Source of the DNA: Pirellulaceae bacterium
GTDB lineage: Bacteria; Planctomycetota; Planctomycetia; Pirellulales; Thermoguttaceae
Assembly (NCBI GenBank): GCA_012744395.1
Contig: JAAYCB010000215.1
Coordinates: 1 to 34,301 of the forward strand
Direction: 5' to 3'
DNA: 34,301 bases
The notes below the pieces were generated by a model. That model had not been told where the DNA came from. It saw nothing but the letters and a program-made list of their open reading frames with translations, and ran no database searches. Shown here in pieces: positions 1 to 7,711 of the stretch; the first letter of the stretch is position 1; every line of letters begins with the position of its first letter. The position numbers were made by a program, and so were the translations under genes.

Positions 1-2
1 CA

Positions 3-62
3 GCCGCAGCGCCGGCAGCCGCAGCGCCGCCAGCCGGAGCAGCCGGTGGAGGCACACCGTGA
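3..62 (+). CDS. C-terminal tail of an upstream gene (partial, Ala/Pro-rich)
   Basis: The third forward frame is open from the window edge to a TGA at 60-62 and encodes only Ala, Pro, Gly and a Thr. Such a low-complexity tail is typical of planctomycete envelope proteins. It lies 76 nt before the next start on the same strand, as expected for an operon. The other two forward frames are also open for a while but read Arg/Gln- or Ser/Arg-rich, so this frame is the best choice. The gene body lies outside the window. By position it could be a PilN/PilO-type pilus or secretion assembly protein, but nothing here proves that. Confidence 0.4.
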   Translation, partial: AAAPAAAAPPAGAAGGGTP

Positions 63-138
63 TCGTCGCGACGTTTGTTTCGTGAAGGATCGAAAGAAAG
101 CCATTCCGTGACACACGGACCAGTCAGGAATCCGAACG

Positions 139-2109
139 ATGAAAAAGAAACTGAATCTCGGCAGCGGTGGGATCAAGGGCTTGATCCTCAACCACATTGA
201 AAAGGCCGTGCTGGGGATCGTCGTGGCGCTGTTCGTTCTTCTGGTCGCTCGATCGATGGGGCTTCAGGGCGATTTTGCCTTGAAGCCCGACGAACTCCAA
301 GAGGCGTCGGTGCAGGCGGAAACCACGATCAAGCAACCGAAGCCGCCGCTGAAGGAGAGGGTCACGTTGCCGCACTGGGAGGACATCGCGCGCGGTATCG
401 ACGACGATGTGCTTGCCAGCCCCTACGGTCTGCCGCTGCGGTGGATGCATCCGTTGTTTCCGGGCGCGACGCTCCGCACCGAGCCGGAAGTGTTTCCGCT
501 GGAGGAATTGCGGGCGGCGACCGGGTTCGGCGGGATTCAACTGTCGACGGCGGGAGTCGGCGGCGGGGCGGCGGTGGGTGTTGGGGCCGAGGCCGCGATG
601 CCGTCGGCTTACGGCGCCGAGGGGGGGGGGATGGCGATGGACGCGCCGGGCAACGTCAAGGGGCAGCGCTGGGTCGTTCTGACGGGGCTTCTCCCGTATA
701 AGAAGCAGTGGCACGAATACGGCCGAGTCTTTCGGAACGCAGAGCTGAAGGATCCGCGGCGGGATGTGCCCCAGTATATCCACTACCAGGTGCATCGTGC
801 TGAGATTACTCCCGGCGTGGATCCGCAACCGGAGGACTGGAAACCGATCAACGTGGTCCGGGAGTTGGTCAAGACGCGAGCTTGGGCCGGCGCCCAGCCG
901 GAAGTGATCTTCCCAAAATTCCTCCATCCACCCGTTCCCAACATGGTTCCGATGGCCTTTCCGCTGCCGCCGATGGTGAGAAAGGTGTTCGGCGAGGAGA
1001 TTGCGCACGAGCCGCAGATTCCTCGCTATTTTCAGATGGAAGCGCCCAAACTGCCGGAGTTGGACATCGACAAGATCGAGGACGACCCGACGAAGTTGCG
1101 CGATCCGCGGCTTCGCGGCATGGCGGGTGCCGCGTCCGGCGGGGCGTATGGGGGCGTTGGCGAGGGGGGGCCCGGGATGGATTACGGCATGGCCTACGAG
1201 CAGGATTATGGCGCGTATGGCGGTGCGGGGGGGGGCTTTGGGTACGGCGCCGAGGGTGGCATGGCGCTTGGCGGCATGGAGGGGGGGTATGGCGGGTATG
1301 GAATGGGCATGCAGCGGCGCGAGATCCCCGAGCACCAACTATTCCGTTTCTTCGATTTCTCGGTCGAGCCTGGAAAGTACTATCGCTATCGGGTGATGCT
1401 GCGGCTTGCCAATCCGAACTACGAATTGCCCATCCAGTACCTGGCCGATGAGACACTGGCGGAATCGACCTTCGTGGAAGCGCCGTGGAGCGAGGATAGC
1501 AGGACGATTCGGGTGCCCATGGACAGCCGGGTCTTGGCGGGGCCCGTAAAACCGTCGCTGAACATCAATGTGCCGCCGCGGGGATCGATCGTCGCGGTGC
1601 ATTTCGACAGTGCGAACGGCAAGGAGGTCGCCGAGGAGTTCGAAGTCGATCGCGGGCAGGTCTTGAATTTCCTCGGGGTGGAAGTTGCCAAAGACAATCC
1701 ACCTGGTGGGATGCCGCCGTACGGCGCCGCTGGGATGGAGATGATGGGCGGGGAAGGCTTCGATCCGATGGGCTATGGCGCGGAGGCGGCCGGGATGCAG
1801 CGCCCCGCTGCCAAGAAGCGCCAGCCTCAAGAGCCGGCCGAAAAGGTGGACTACGTGACCGAGATGCTCGTGCTGGATTTCTTGGGCGGAGAATCGTTGA
1901 TCGGCAAGGATCGCGACCTGAAGGAGGGGGGGCGATTCCTGTTGATGGACCCGGCCGGCAATCTTGTCATGCAAGACGAATTGGATGACCACGAGGAATG
2001 GGTCGTCTACAATCCCCCGGAAGTTGAGAAACCGCCGGCGAGGGCGGAAGGCTTTGAGGGAATCGGCGGGGAAATGGGCGGAGCCATGCCGGGCGGAGCG
2101 ATGCCGTGA
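139..2109 (+). CDS. Glycine-rich envelope protein with one N-terminal membrane anchor, next to a secretin
   Basis: This 656-aa protein belongs to no family I can name. A short basic N-terminus (MKKKLNLG) is followed by one hydrophobic segment at about residues 24-42, so most of the protein should be periplasmic. Two long glycine/methionine/tyrosine-rich stretches (about 130-170 and 326-393) and a shorter one (about 530-560) separate more ordinary segments. One of these, after residue 395 (FRFFDFSVEPGKYYRYRV), looks like a beta-sandwich fold. The ATG was chosen because it begins the basic/hydrophobic anchor. The gene is followed by an intrinsic terminator and then a secretin gene, so a role in the same secretion or pilus machine is plausible. 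Several runs of 7-10 G lie inside the coding sequence. Confidence 0.85.
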   Translation: MKKKLNLGSGGIKGLILNHIEKAVLGIVVALFVLLVARSMGLQGDFALKPDELQEASVQAETTIKQPKPPLKERVTLPHWEDIARGIDDDVLASPYGLPLRWMHPLFPGATLRTEPEVFPLEELRAATGFGGIQLSTAGVGGGAAVGVGAEAAMPSAYGAEGGGMAMDAPGNVKGQRWVVLTGLLPYKKQWHEYGRVFRNAELKDPRRDVPQYIHYQVHRAEITPGVDPQPEDWKPINVVRELVKTRAWAGAQPEVIFPKFLHPPVPNMVPMAFPLPPMVRKVFGEEIAHEPQIPRYFQMEAPKLPELDIDKIEDDPTKLRDPRLRGMAGAASGGAYGGVGEGGPGMDYGMAYEQDYGAYGGAGGGFGYGAEGGMALGGMEGGYGGYGMGMQRREIPEHQLFRFFDFSVEPGKYYRYRVMLRLANPNYELPIQYLADETLAESTFVEAPWSEDSRTIRVPMDSRVLAGPVKPSLNINVPPRGSIVAVHFDSANGKEVAEEFEVDRGQVLNFLGVEVAKDNPPGGMPPYGAAGMEMMGGEGFDPMGYGAEAAGMQRPAAKKRQPQEPAEKVDYVTEMLVLDFLGGESLIGKDRDLKEGGRFLLMDPAGNLVMQDELDDHEEWVVYNPPEVEKPPARAEGFEGIGGEMGGAMPGGAMP

Positions 2110-2170
2110 TCGGCAAACGCTGAAGGCCCGGGGCCGCTCCGCCAACAACCGTTTTTCTCGCTGAGTGCGA

Positions 2171-2213
2171 GCCCGAGCCGCCGTGGAGCGGCGCGGGCCC
2201 GCGTCTTTTCTTT
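2171..2213 (+). terminator. Intrinsic terminator after the glycine-rich envelope gene
   Basis: An 11-bp GC-rich stem (2171-2181 with 2188-2198, one A-G mismatch) closes a 6-nt loop and is followed by a T-rich tract (2204-2213). It begins 62 nt after the stop of the 656-aa gene. It implies that the downstream secretin has its own promoter, at least in part. Confidence 0.65.
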
Positions 2214-2396
2214 CCGCCGGCGATCGCCGTGTGGTCTCTCCCGCCGCGCCGCCGTTCGGAATCCCGCTGGCTGCTCATTCTCGGCATCTTGCCCACTTGC
2301 TCTGCTGAACGCTCGCGATCGGCGCTGCCGACGGCGGCGGAGCGGCCCGTTTCGGCGATTTTCCGGCTGCCCGCCAGAAATTGTCGGCAAGTGCCC

Positions 2397-2425
2397 TTGA
2401 CCGGTTTCGACGCTGCGAGTATTTA
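2397..2425 (+). promoter_or_regulatory. Possible sigma-70-type promoter for the secretin gene
   Basis: TTGACC (2397-2402, five of six consensus bases) is separated by 17 nt from TATTTA (2420-2425, a weak -10). It lies about 225 nt before the secretin start and downstream of the terminator. The -10 match is poor, so this is tentative. Confidence 0.3.
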
Positions 2426-2640
2426 ACCCCTCTCTTCTGCAAAATCCCGGAAGATGTATGGCGGGCTTCCTCTGTTCGGCTTCGCGTCAGGGGCATTTTA
2501 GGCCCCCTGGTACGAGTCGGACGTGGCGAGATGTGGGGCGATGCGGGTCGCCTCGCGGGGTGCCACGCCAAGAACTTGCTGGACAGGGAAGCGTTCAGAT
2601 ACAAGCTCGTCCGAAACCGCACGGAATTCTGCGAGTCTCG

Positions 2641-2647
2641 AAAGGAG
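2641..2647 (+). promoter_or_regulatory. Ribosome-binding site that decides the secretin start
   Basis: AAAGGAG lies 4 nt before a GTG (2652) and 7 nt before a TTG (2655). Both begin a good signal peptide. This rules out the upstream in-frame GTG at 2523. Confidence 0.6.
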
Positions 2648-2651
2648 AATC

Positions 2652-5600
2652 GTGTTGAAACCGACCGCAAGAATCCTCACCGGCCCGCTGGCATTGCTGC
2701 TGGGTTTCTCCATGGCGGTAGTGCAAGCCGGGCAGCCGCCAGTGGGCGGAATCCAGAACGGGCAAGCCGGCCGCCTTTCTGGAGTTGATGCGCGCCGCCA
2801 GAGCGACGATTTGCTCGCCCGAGCTCGCATGGCGATCCAGGAAGACAACTTCGTGGCAGCCGAATCGTTGATTGCCCAGGCGGAAGCGTTGGGAGTTGAC
2901 TACGGGGTCCTGCCCATGGGGTTGACGCCGGCCAAGGCGCGAACCGAACTGGAGCGGAAGCGGCAGGCGGGAGCGCGGAGCGGCGGGCTGTTGGGGATCG
3001 GCTCCTCCCAGACGCCTGTTCCCAACGATCCGTTCCGCGCCGCCTCGACCGGAGGCATCCAGCCGCTTCCAGCGCCGGCGGCTTTGCCCGCGCACGGCGC
3101 GGCACCGGTTGGGACGCGAGCCCAAAGCGACCAGTTGTTGCTGACGGCACGCCGGCATCTGGCGATGGGCGACGTGCGGCAGGCCCGGCGGGCGCTGGAA
3201 GAGGCCTCCCGGTTGAACGTGCCCTACGGTTCCGCGGACGACAACCCTGCCCGCGTCGAGGCCCTGATCGCCTCGTATGCCGATCTGAACTCTCAGCGGG
3301 CACAGCGCGAGGGGACCGATGCCTATCGACGGCTGCACGCCAAGTGCCTGCTCGAGCAAGCCGAGGGACTGTTGCGTTGGCACGATTATGGCGAGGCCGA
3401 ACGGCTCGCCCAGGCAGCCGCCCGGATGCGCGTCGCCTTCAACGCCTATGAAATGAATCCCCAGCTGATGCTCCAGAGGATCGAGACCGTGCGGTCGCAG
3501 TCGCGCTCCGCACCGCCGGCCGCGGGGCTGGCCGCCCAAGCCGCGCCGAGCAGCGTCGTTCAGGCGGGCCATCTCGTGCCGGCGCCCGCGCCCTATCCGA
3601 GCACGGAGGCGACTCGAGCCGTCTATGATCCCGGCGCTGATCCAACCCGGAACGCGCTCGTCCAGGCAGCGCAGCCGGCGCCGCCCATTCCGACGCCGCC
3701 GGCCGGCGAGGTTCCTCAAGCCGCTCCGGGCTTCGGGTTCCAGTTGTTCCAGCAGGGCGAAGCGGCGCTTCGGGCACACGACACGCAAGCGGCTCGCAGC
3801 CTGTTCCAACAGGCGGCCGCCCATGCGCAGGAATTGGATCCGATGACGCAGCAGCGGCTGCAAGACATGCTGCAATTGCTGGACGCCGCGCAGCCGTCCG
3901 GACAGAATCCCGGCCAGCCGGCGTCGATCATCGACGAGGCCGCGGCCAAGGCGGCGCTGGTCGCCCGCCAGGTGAGCGTCGAGATCGCCCAGCAGGCGCG
4001 GGAGGCGGAACGGCTGCGGGCAACCGATCCGAACGCCGCGCTGAAACTGCTCGAAGAGACCAAGGCCAAAGTGGAGGCGGCCGGGCTCGATCCCGCCTCG
4101 CGGGACAGGCTCCTTCGGCAGGTCGACCGGGCCCTCCTCGATACGGCCAATTACATCAAGCAGAACAAGTCGCGGATCGAGCTCGACGAGCGGAATCGGC
4201 AAGTTCTCAGCCAGATCGAGCAAGAGCAGCAGATGACGCTCGAGCGGCAGCAGAAGCTCAAGGAGATGGTCGATCGGCACAACCTGCTGATCCACGAGCA
4301 GCGTTACGAGGAAGCCGAGGTGGTCGCCAAGCGGGCCAAGGAACTCGCTCCCAACGATCCGATCACCGAGCAGTTGGCGATGACTTCCCGGGCAATCCGG
4401 CGGATGGCCGCCAACCAGTCGATCCAGGACATGAAGGAGCGCGGTTTCGTCGACGAGCTGCTTGCCGTGGATCGCGCCTCGGTGCCCTTCGGCGACGATT
4501 CGAATCCGCTCCGCTGGCCAACGGACTGGGACCGGATCGCCCGGCGAAAAGGGTCCCGCGAGCAACCGCTCCGCCAGCGGACGGAAGCGGAAATGGAGAT
4601 CGAGCGGCGGCTGAAGACGCCCGTGCTCCTGGAGTTCAAGGGCGAGCCGTTTGCGAACGTGATGGAGTACCTGAGCAAGCTCGCCGGCGTGAACGTTTAC
4701 CTCGATCCCCAGGGGTTGCAGCAGGAGGCGGTCACGACCGAGGATCCGGTGACGATCAACCTCTCGCAGGAAGTCGCTCTGAAAAGCGCGCTGAACCTGA
4801 TCCTGCAACCACTGCACCTGAGCTACGTGATCAAGGACGAAGTCCTCAAGATCACCAGTGAGCAGATGCGCAGCGGCGACACCTATATCAAGACCTACAA
4901 CGTGGCGGACCTCGTCGTGCCGATCCCCAATTTCGTGCCGAGTACGGGGATGGGGCTGTCCGGGGCCTTGAACGAAGGCCTTTCGCGGGTCAGCTTCGGA
5001 GGCAGCGGCTACGGCGGCCCGATGGCCTCGCCGATGGCGGTCGTCGCCAACCGCAGCGGTTCGAGCGGCAGCGGCAAGATCAACGAGAGCATCCTCGCCC
5101 AGATGACCGGCAGCCCGGGCATGACCGGCGCCAGCCCGACGACGATGCCGATGGGCTTCGGTCCGGGCGGTGCGGGCGGCGGGGCGATGGCCGACTTCGA
5201 CAGCCTGATCCAATTGATCACGGCCACGATCCAGCCGGAAACCTGGGAAGACGTGGGTGGGCCGGGATCGGTCGCCCCCTTCGAGACGAATCTCAGCCTG
5301 GTCATCCGGCAGACGGAGGAGGTCCACGAGGAAATCGTCGATCTGCTCGAACAACTCCGCCGCATGCAGGACCTCCAGGTCACGATCGAAGTCCGCTTCA
5401 TCACGCTCAATGACAACTTCTTCGAGCGGATCGGCGTCGACTTCGACTTCGATCTCGACGACGACATCGATCGCCCGTTCCAGGTCTTCGGGCGAATTAT
5501 CGACGACGAGGAGGATGGCGACATCGACCCGAGCGTCGAGCCGACGCGGAACACTCGCGACGTCGATCACGATCGCAGCGTGATCGTGGGCATGCAGCAG

Positions 5601-6410
5601 CCGGGCGTGTTCTCGGCCGACCTGGACATCCCCTTCACGCAGAACAGCTTCAGCCTGGCCGTGCCGCAGTTCGGCGGGTTCGACGCCTCGGCCGGGGCCC
5701 AGATGGGCTTCGCGATCCTCAGCGAAATCGAGGCGTTCTTCTTCATCGCCGCCGCGCAGGGCGACCGCCGAAGCAACGTCATGCAGGCCCCCAAGGTCAC
5801 GCTCTTCAATGGCCAGCAGGCCTACGTTTCCGACACGTCGCAAAGCCCGTTCGTGATCAGCGTCGTGCCGGTCGTGGGGGATTTCGCCGCCGCGCAGCAG
5901 CCGGTGATCGTCGTCCTCAACGAAGGGACCTTCCTGACCGTCCAGGCCGTCGTCTCCGACGACCGGCGGTTCGTCCGCCTGACCGTCGTGCCGTTCTTCA
6001 GCAAGATCGGCGAGGTGAACACCTTCCAGTTCACCGGCTCGGAGACGACCACCGAGAGCACGTCGGCGGACGGCATCCAGGATGAGCCGAACGACAACAC
6101 CAAGAAGTCGTCGAACAAGCAGTCGACCAGGAGCGGCACCACGGTGCAACTGCCGACGTTCTCCTACGTCACGGTGACGACGACCGTAAGCGTGCCGGAC
6201 GGCGGCACGGTGTTGCTCGGCGGGATCAAGCGACTGAGCGAGGGCCGCAGCGAGTTCGGCGTGCCGATGCTGAACAAGCTGCCGTACGTGAATCGCTTGT
6301 TCAAGAATGTGGGGATCGGGCGCGAAACCCAAAGCCTGATGATGATGGTCACTCCGCGGATCATCATCCAGGAAGAGGAAGAAGAGCGGCTGGGGATCAG
6401 CAGCCAATAG
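2652..6410 (+). CDS. Secretin (type II secretion / type IV pilus outer-membrane channel family) with repeat-bearing N-terminus
   Basis: Secretins form the outer-membrane ring of type II secretion systems and type IV pili. This 1,252-aa protein starts at GTG 2652 (TTG 2655 is equally possible), with an AAAGGAG site and a signal peptide over residues 1-30. About three related helical repeats follow (near 50-100, 155-205 and 227-280, pattern AR..L..GD...A...A..L.VPYG), then Pro/Ala linkers and a coiled-coil-rich stretch to about 600. An STN/secretin-N-like domain lies at about 653-760. The secretin core follows, with the diagnostic VPDGGTVLLGG at 1181-1191 and the final TPRII strand. An Asp-rich insertion sits near 930-975. 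At 1,252 aa it is about twice the usual GspD/PilQ length. It ends 70 nt before a convergent gene, with a terminator between. The family call is firm; the transported cargo is unknown. Confidence 0.93.
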   Translation: MLKPTARILTGPLALLLGFSMAVVQAGQPPVGGIQNGQAGRLSGVDARRQSDDLLARARMAIQEDNFVAAESLIAQAEALGVDYGVLPMGLTPAKARTELERKRQAGARSGGLLGIGSSQTPVPNDPFRAASTGGIQPLPAPAALPAHGAAPVGTRAQSDQLLLTARRHLAMGDVRQARRALEEASRLNVPYGSADDNPARVEALIASYADLNSQRAQREGTDAYRRLHAKCLLEQAEGLLRWHDYGEAERLAQAAARMRVAFNAYEMNPQLMLQRIETVRSQSRSAPPAAGLAAQAAPSSVVQAGHLVPAPAPYPSTEATRAVYDPGADPTRNALVQAAQPAPPIPTPPAGEVPQAAPGFGFQLFQQGEAALRAHDTQAARSLFQQAAAHAQELDPMTQQRLQDMLQLLDAAQPSGQNPGQPASIIDEAAAKAALVARQVSVEIAQQAREAERLRATDPNAALKLLEETKAKVEAAGLDPASRDRLLRQVDRALLDTANYIKQNKSRIELDERNRQVLSQIEQEQQMTLERQQKLKEMVDRHNLLIHEQRYEEAEVVAKRAKELAPNDPITEQLAMTSRAIRRMAANQSIQDMKERGFVDELLAVDRASVPFGDDSNPLRWPTDWDRIARRKGSREQPLRQRTEAEMEIERRLKTPVLLEFKGEPFANVMEYLSKLAGVNVYLDPQGLQQEAVTTEDPVTINLSQEVALKSALNLILQPLHLSYVIKDEVLKITSEQMRSGDTYIKTYNVADLVVPIPNFVPSTGMGLSGALNEGLSRVSFGGSGYGGPMASPMAVVANRSGSSGSGKINESILAQMTGSPGMTGASPTTMPMGFGPGGAGGGAMADFDSLIQLITATIQPETWEDVGGPGSVAPFETNLSLVIRQTEEVHEEIVDLLEQLRRMQDLQVTIEVRFITLNDNFFERIGVDFDFDLDDDIDRPFQVFGRIIDDEEDGDIDPSVEPTRNTRDVDHDRSVIVGMQQPGVFSADLDIPFTQNSFSLAVPQFGGFDASAGAQMGFAILSEIEAFFFIAAAQGDRRSNVMQAPKVTLFNGQQAYVSDTSQSPFVISVVPVVGDFAAAQQPVIVVLNEGTFLTVQAVVSDDRRFVRLTVVPFFSKIGEVNTFQFTGSETTTESTSADGIQDEPNDNTKKSSNKQSTRSGTTVQLPTFSYVTVTTTVSVPDGGTVLLGGIKRLSEGRSEFGVPMLNKLPYVNRLFKNVGIGRETQSLMMMVTPRIIIQEEEEERLGISSQ

Positions 6411-6431
6411 CCCGGCGCCTTAAACAGGGCA

Positions 6432-6470
6432 GGCCGTCGCCGGCGGATCGTTCCGCGGGCGGCGGCCTTT
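6432..6470 (+). terminator. Intrinsic terminator of the secretin gene
   Basis: A 16-bp stem (6432-6447 with 6452-6467, one G-T wobble and one mismatch) closes a TCGT loop and is followed by TTTGTT. It sits between convergent genes. The T tract favours the + strand, but the hairpin could act in both directions. Confidence 0.65.
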
Positions 6471-6479
6471 GTTCGTGAT

Positions 6480-7058
6480 TCACGTGGCGGCCAACGTCTC
6501 CAGCTGCCGGGCCAGCCGCTTGCGGGCGACGTGCAGCCGCCGCTTGATCGTGCCGACCGGCGAGTTGAATTCGTCGCTCATCTGGATCAGGCTCCGGCCG
6601 CGAAAGTAGAACGCCGTGAGCGTGTCGCGATCCATGTTCGACAGCCGGCCGAGGCCGCGCCGCAATTGCTCGCAGCGCTCCTCGCGGATCATCCGGGTCA
6701 GCGGCGTCTCCGTCTCGACGCCGCGCGGCGCGACGCCGCCGGCATCGAGCGAGGCCATCGGCCGCGCGCGGACCGCTCGATTGATCGCCATCCGCGAGGC
6801 GATGGCGCGGATCCAACCTCCAAAGCAGGCGGGATCCTGCAATTGATCCAGCTTCCGCAGAGCCTGGACGAAAACGTCCTGGCAGAGCTCCTGGGCCTCG
6901 GCCTCGTTGCCCAGCCGGCGGTAGGCCGTCACGTGGACAATCCGCCGAAACCGCTCGAAGAGCTGCTCGAAGGCGTCGCGGCTGCCGCCTTGGGCCGCCA
7001 GGACCAGTTGGGCCACCGGCTGGTCCGTCTGATTTCGTTCCAACGGTTCGGATAACAT
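6480..7058 (-). CDS. RNA polymerase sigma factor, ECF-like sigma-70 family
   Basis: This 192-aa protein would direct RNA polymerase to a set of promoters. Sigma region 2 lies at about 28-100 (AFEQLFERF, then AEAQELCQDVFVQALRKL and the WIRAIASRMAINR helix), and region 4 at about 130-185 (RLSNMDRDTLTAFYF, SDEFNSPVGTIKRRLHVARKRL helix-turn-helix). There is no region 1.1 or region 3, and the size fits ECF sigma factors. The frame is open upstream to 7538, but that stretch is Arg/His/Ser-rich without homology-like character. ATG 7058 puts the conserved domain at the normal distance from the N-terminus and has a weak AAGAGA upstream. No anti-sigma gene is recognisable next to it. An ECF-like promoter motif lies about 530 nt upstream. 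Confidence 0.9.
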   Translation of the reverse strand: MLSEPLERNQTDQPVAQLVLAAQGGSRDAFEQLFERFRRIVHVTAYRRLGNEAEAQELCQDVFVQALRKLDQLQDPACFGGWIRAIASRMAINRAVRARPMASLDAGGVAPRGVETETPLTRMIREERCEQLRRGLGRLSNMDRDTLTAFYFRGRSLIQMSDEFNSPVGTIKRRLHVARKRLARQLETLAAT

Positions 7059-7222
7059 CACGGGATTCTCTTCTTGCAGTGTGCTCGGTTCGGGATCAAG
7101 AAGCGCCGGCCGCGCCAAGAAGACACGGGTCCGGGACATGCACGATGTCCCCTTCCCGGTCCGCCCGCCGCGTCCGCTCGCGAGTTGCTTCCTTAATGAA
7201 TGCTGGCTCAGCCGTCGACCGG

Positions 7223-7531
7223 TCAGAACCTGCTGGGAAGCCTCGCGGGACACGGCATCAGGCCGCGCCACGCCGGAACCAGGCGCAACCACACCAGACT
7301 GGCGGGCTGCCCCCAAAGGCCGGCTGTGCTGGAATGGCCATGCCAGCCCCTGAGGGCCAGTTGCCGATCGGCGATGCGCTGACCGAGCCGCGCAAGAAGA
7401 AACCGCGCGATTTGACGAAGGCGCAACGAGGCCATGGGCGCGACGACGATGCGAACGACGGCACCGAAGTGCTTGCGATTGTCGCGGACATCGAATTTCC
7501 GGACGGTCGTCGTGCGTGCGAAGCTCGCCAT
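7223..7531 (-). CDS. Possible small hypothetical protein upstream of the sigma factor gene
   Basis: This 102-codon frame starts at ATG 7531 with AGAGG about 7 nt upstream, about 45 nt downstream of a TATAAT element. Its first 35 codons mostly end in G or C, as expected for genes here. The later part (rich in Trp, Leu, Arg, Pro) looks less like a protein, and I recognise no family. It could be a small gene cotranscribed with the sigma factor, for example a regulator, or simply an untranslated leader. Confidence 0.27.
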   Translation of the reverse strand: MASFARTTTVRKFDVRDNRKHFGAVVRIVVAPMASLRLRQIARFLLARLGQRIADRQLALRGWHGHSSTAGLWGQPASLVWLRLVPAWRGLMPCPARLPSRF

Positions 7532-7580
7532 GGGTCAACCTCTGCGCCCTGCGCGGTTTGAAGACAGAACGTGTCTCGGA

Positions 7581-7615
7581 ATTATAGGTAGACCCCCGAG
7601 AATCGAAAAGGTTCC
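7581..7615 (-). promoter_or_regulatory. Overlapping ECF-like and sigma-70-like promoter signals upstream of the sigma factor
   Basis: On the - strand GGAACC (7615-7610) is followed after 16 nt by GTCTAC (7593-7588), the spacing and sequence type of ECF sigma promoters (GGAAC and GTC). A perfect TATAAT (7586-7581) lies directly downstream without a good -35. ECF genes are often autoregulated, so this may serve the sigma gene through a 520-nt leader or the small ORF. Confidence 0.4.
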
Positions 7616-7636
7616 CCTCGGAAACCGAATTTTGTC

Positions 7637-7667
7637 GGAAAAATCGCGCGACGCGGGGGATTTTTCC
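7637..7667 (-). terminator. Terminator after uxaC, symmetric
   Basis: A perfect 9-bp inverted repeat GGAAAAATC / GATTTTTCC surrounds a GC-rich core able to extend the stem. The A5 and T5 tracts on either side make it work-like in both directions. It lies 45 nt after the uxaC stop. A 14-nt palindrome of CCCTCGC type lies just before it. Confidence 0.6.
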
Positions 7668-7711
7668 AGAAATGCCCTCGCGCGAGGGGGGTGATGGCCG
7701 TCACGGGAAGG

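Larger units (their letters stand above)
2214..2651. other. Intergenic region before the secretin gene
   Basis: No convincing gene is visible between the terminator and the secretin start. The secretin frame is open upstream to a GTG at 2523, but the extra 43 residues are Arg/Cys/Ser-rich, lack a signal peptide and precede the clear ribosome-binding site, so they were left out. The only signal seen is a possible promoter at 2397-2425. Confidence 0.5.
7059..7711. other. 653-nt spacer between the sigma factor start and the end of uxaC
   Basis: The spacer holds, in - strand order, the uxaC terminator (7667-7637), a promoter-like region (7615-7581), a weakly supported 102-aa ORF (7531-7223) and about 165 nt with nothing recognisable before the sigma gene. 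A 160-codon frame on the + strand (7079-7561) has no ribosome-binding site and unconvincing composition, so it is not annotated. Confidence 0.5.

Noticed and set aside
2595..6407. A 1,270-codon open frame on the - strand opposite the secretin
   Set aside because: It mirrors the secretin codons (high third-position GC keeps the opposite frame open), is His/Arg/Asp/Leu-rich and contains no recognisable domain.
7059..7538. N-terminal extension of the sigma factor by 160 residues
   Set aside because: The extra part is Arg/His/Ser-rich, unlike any sigma domain, and ATG 7058 places region 2 normally.
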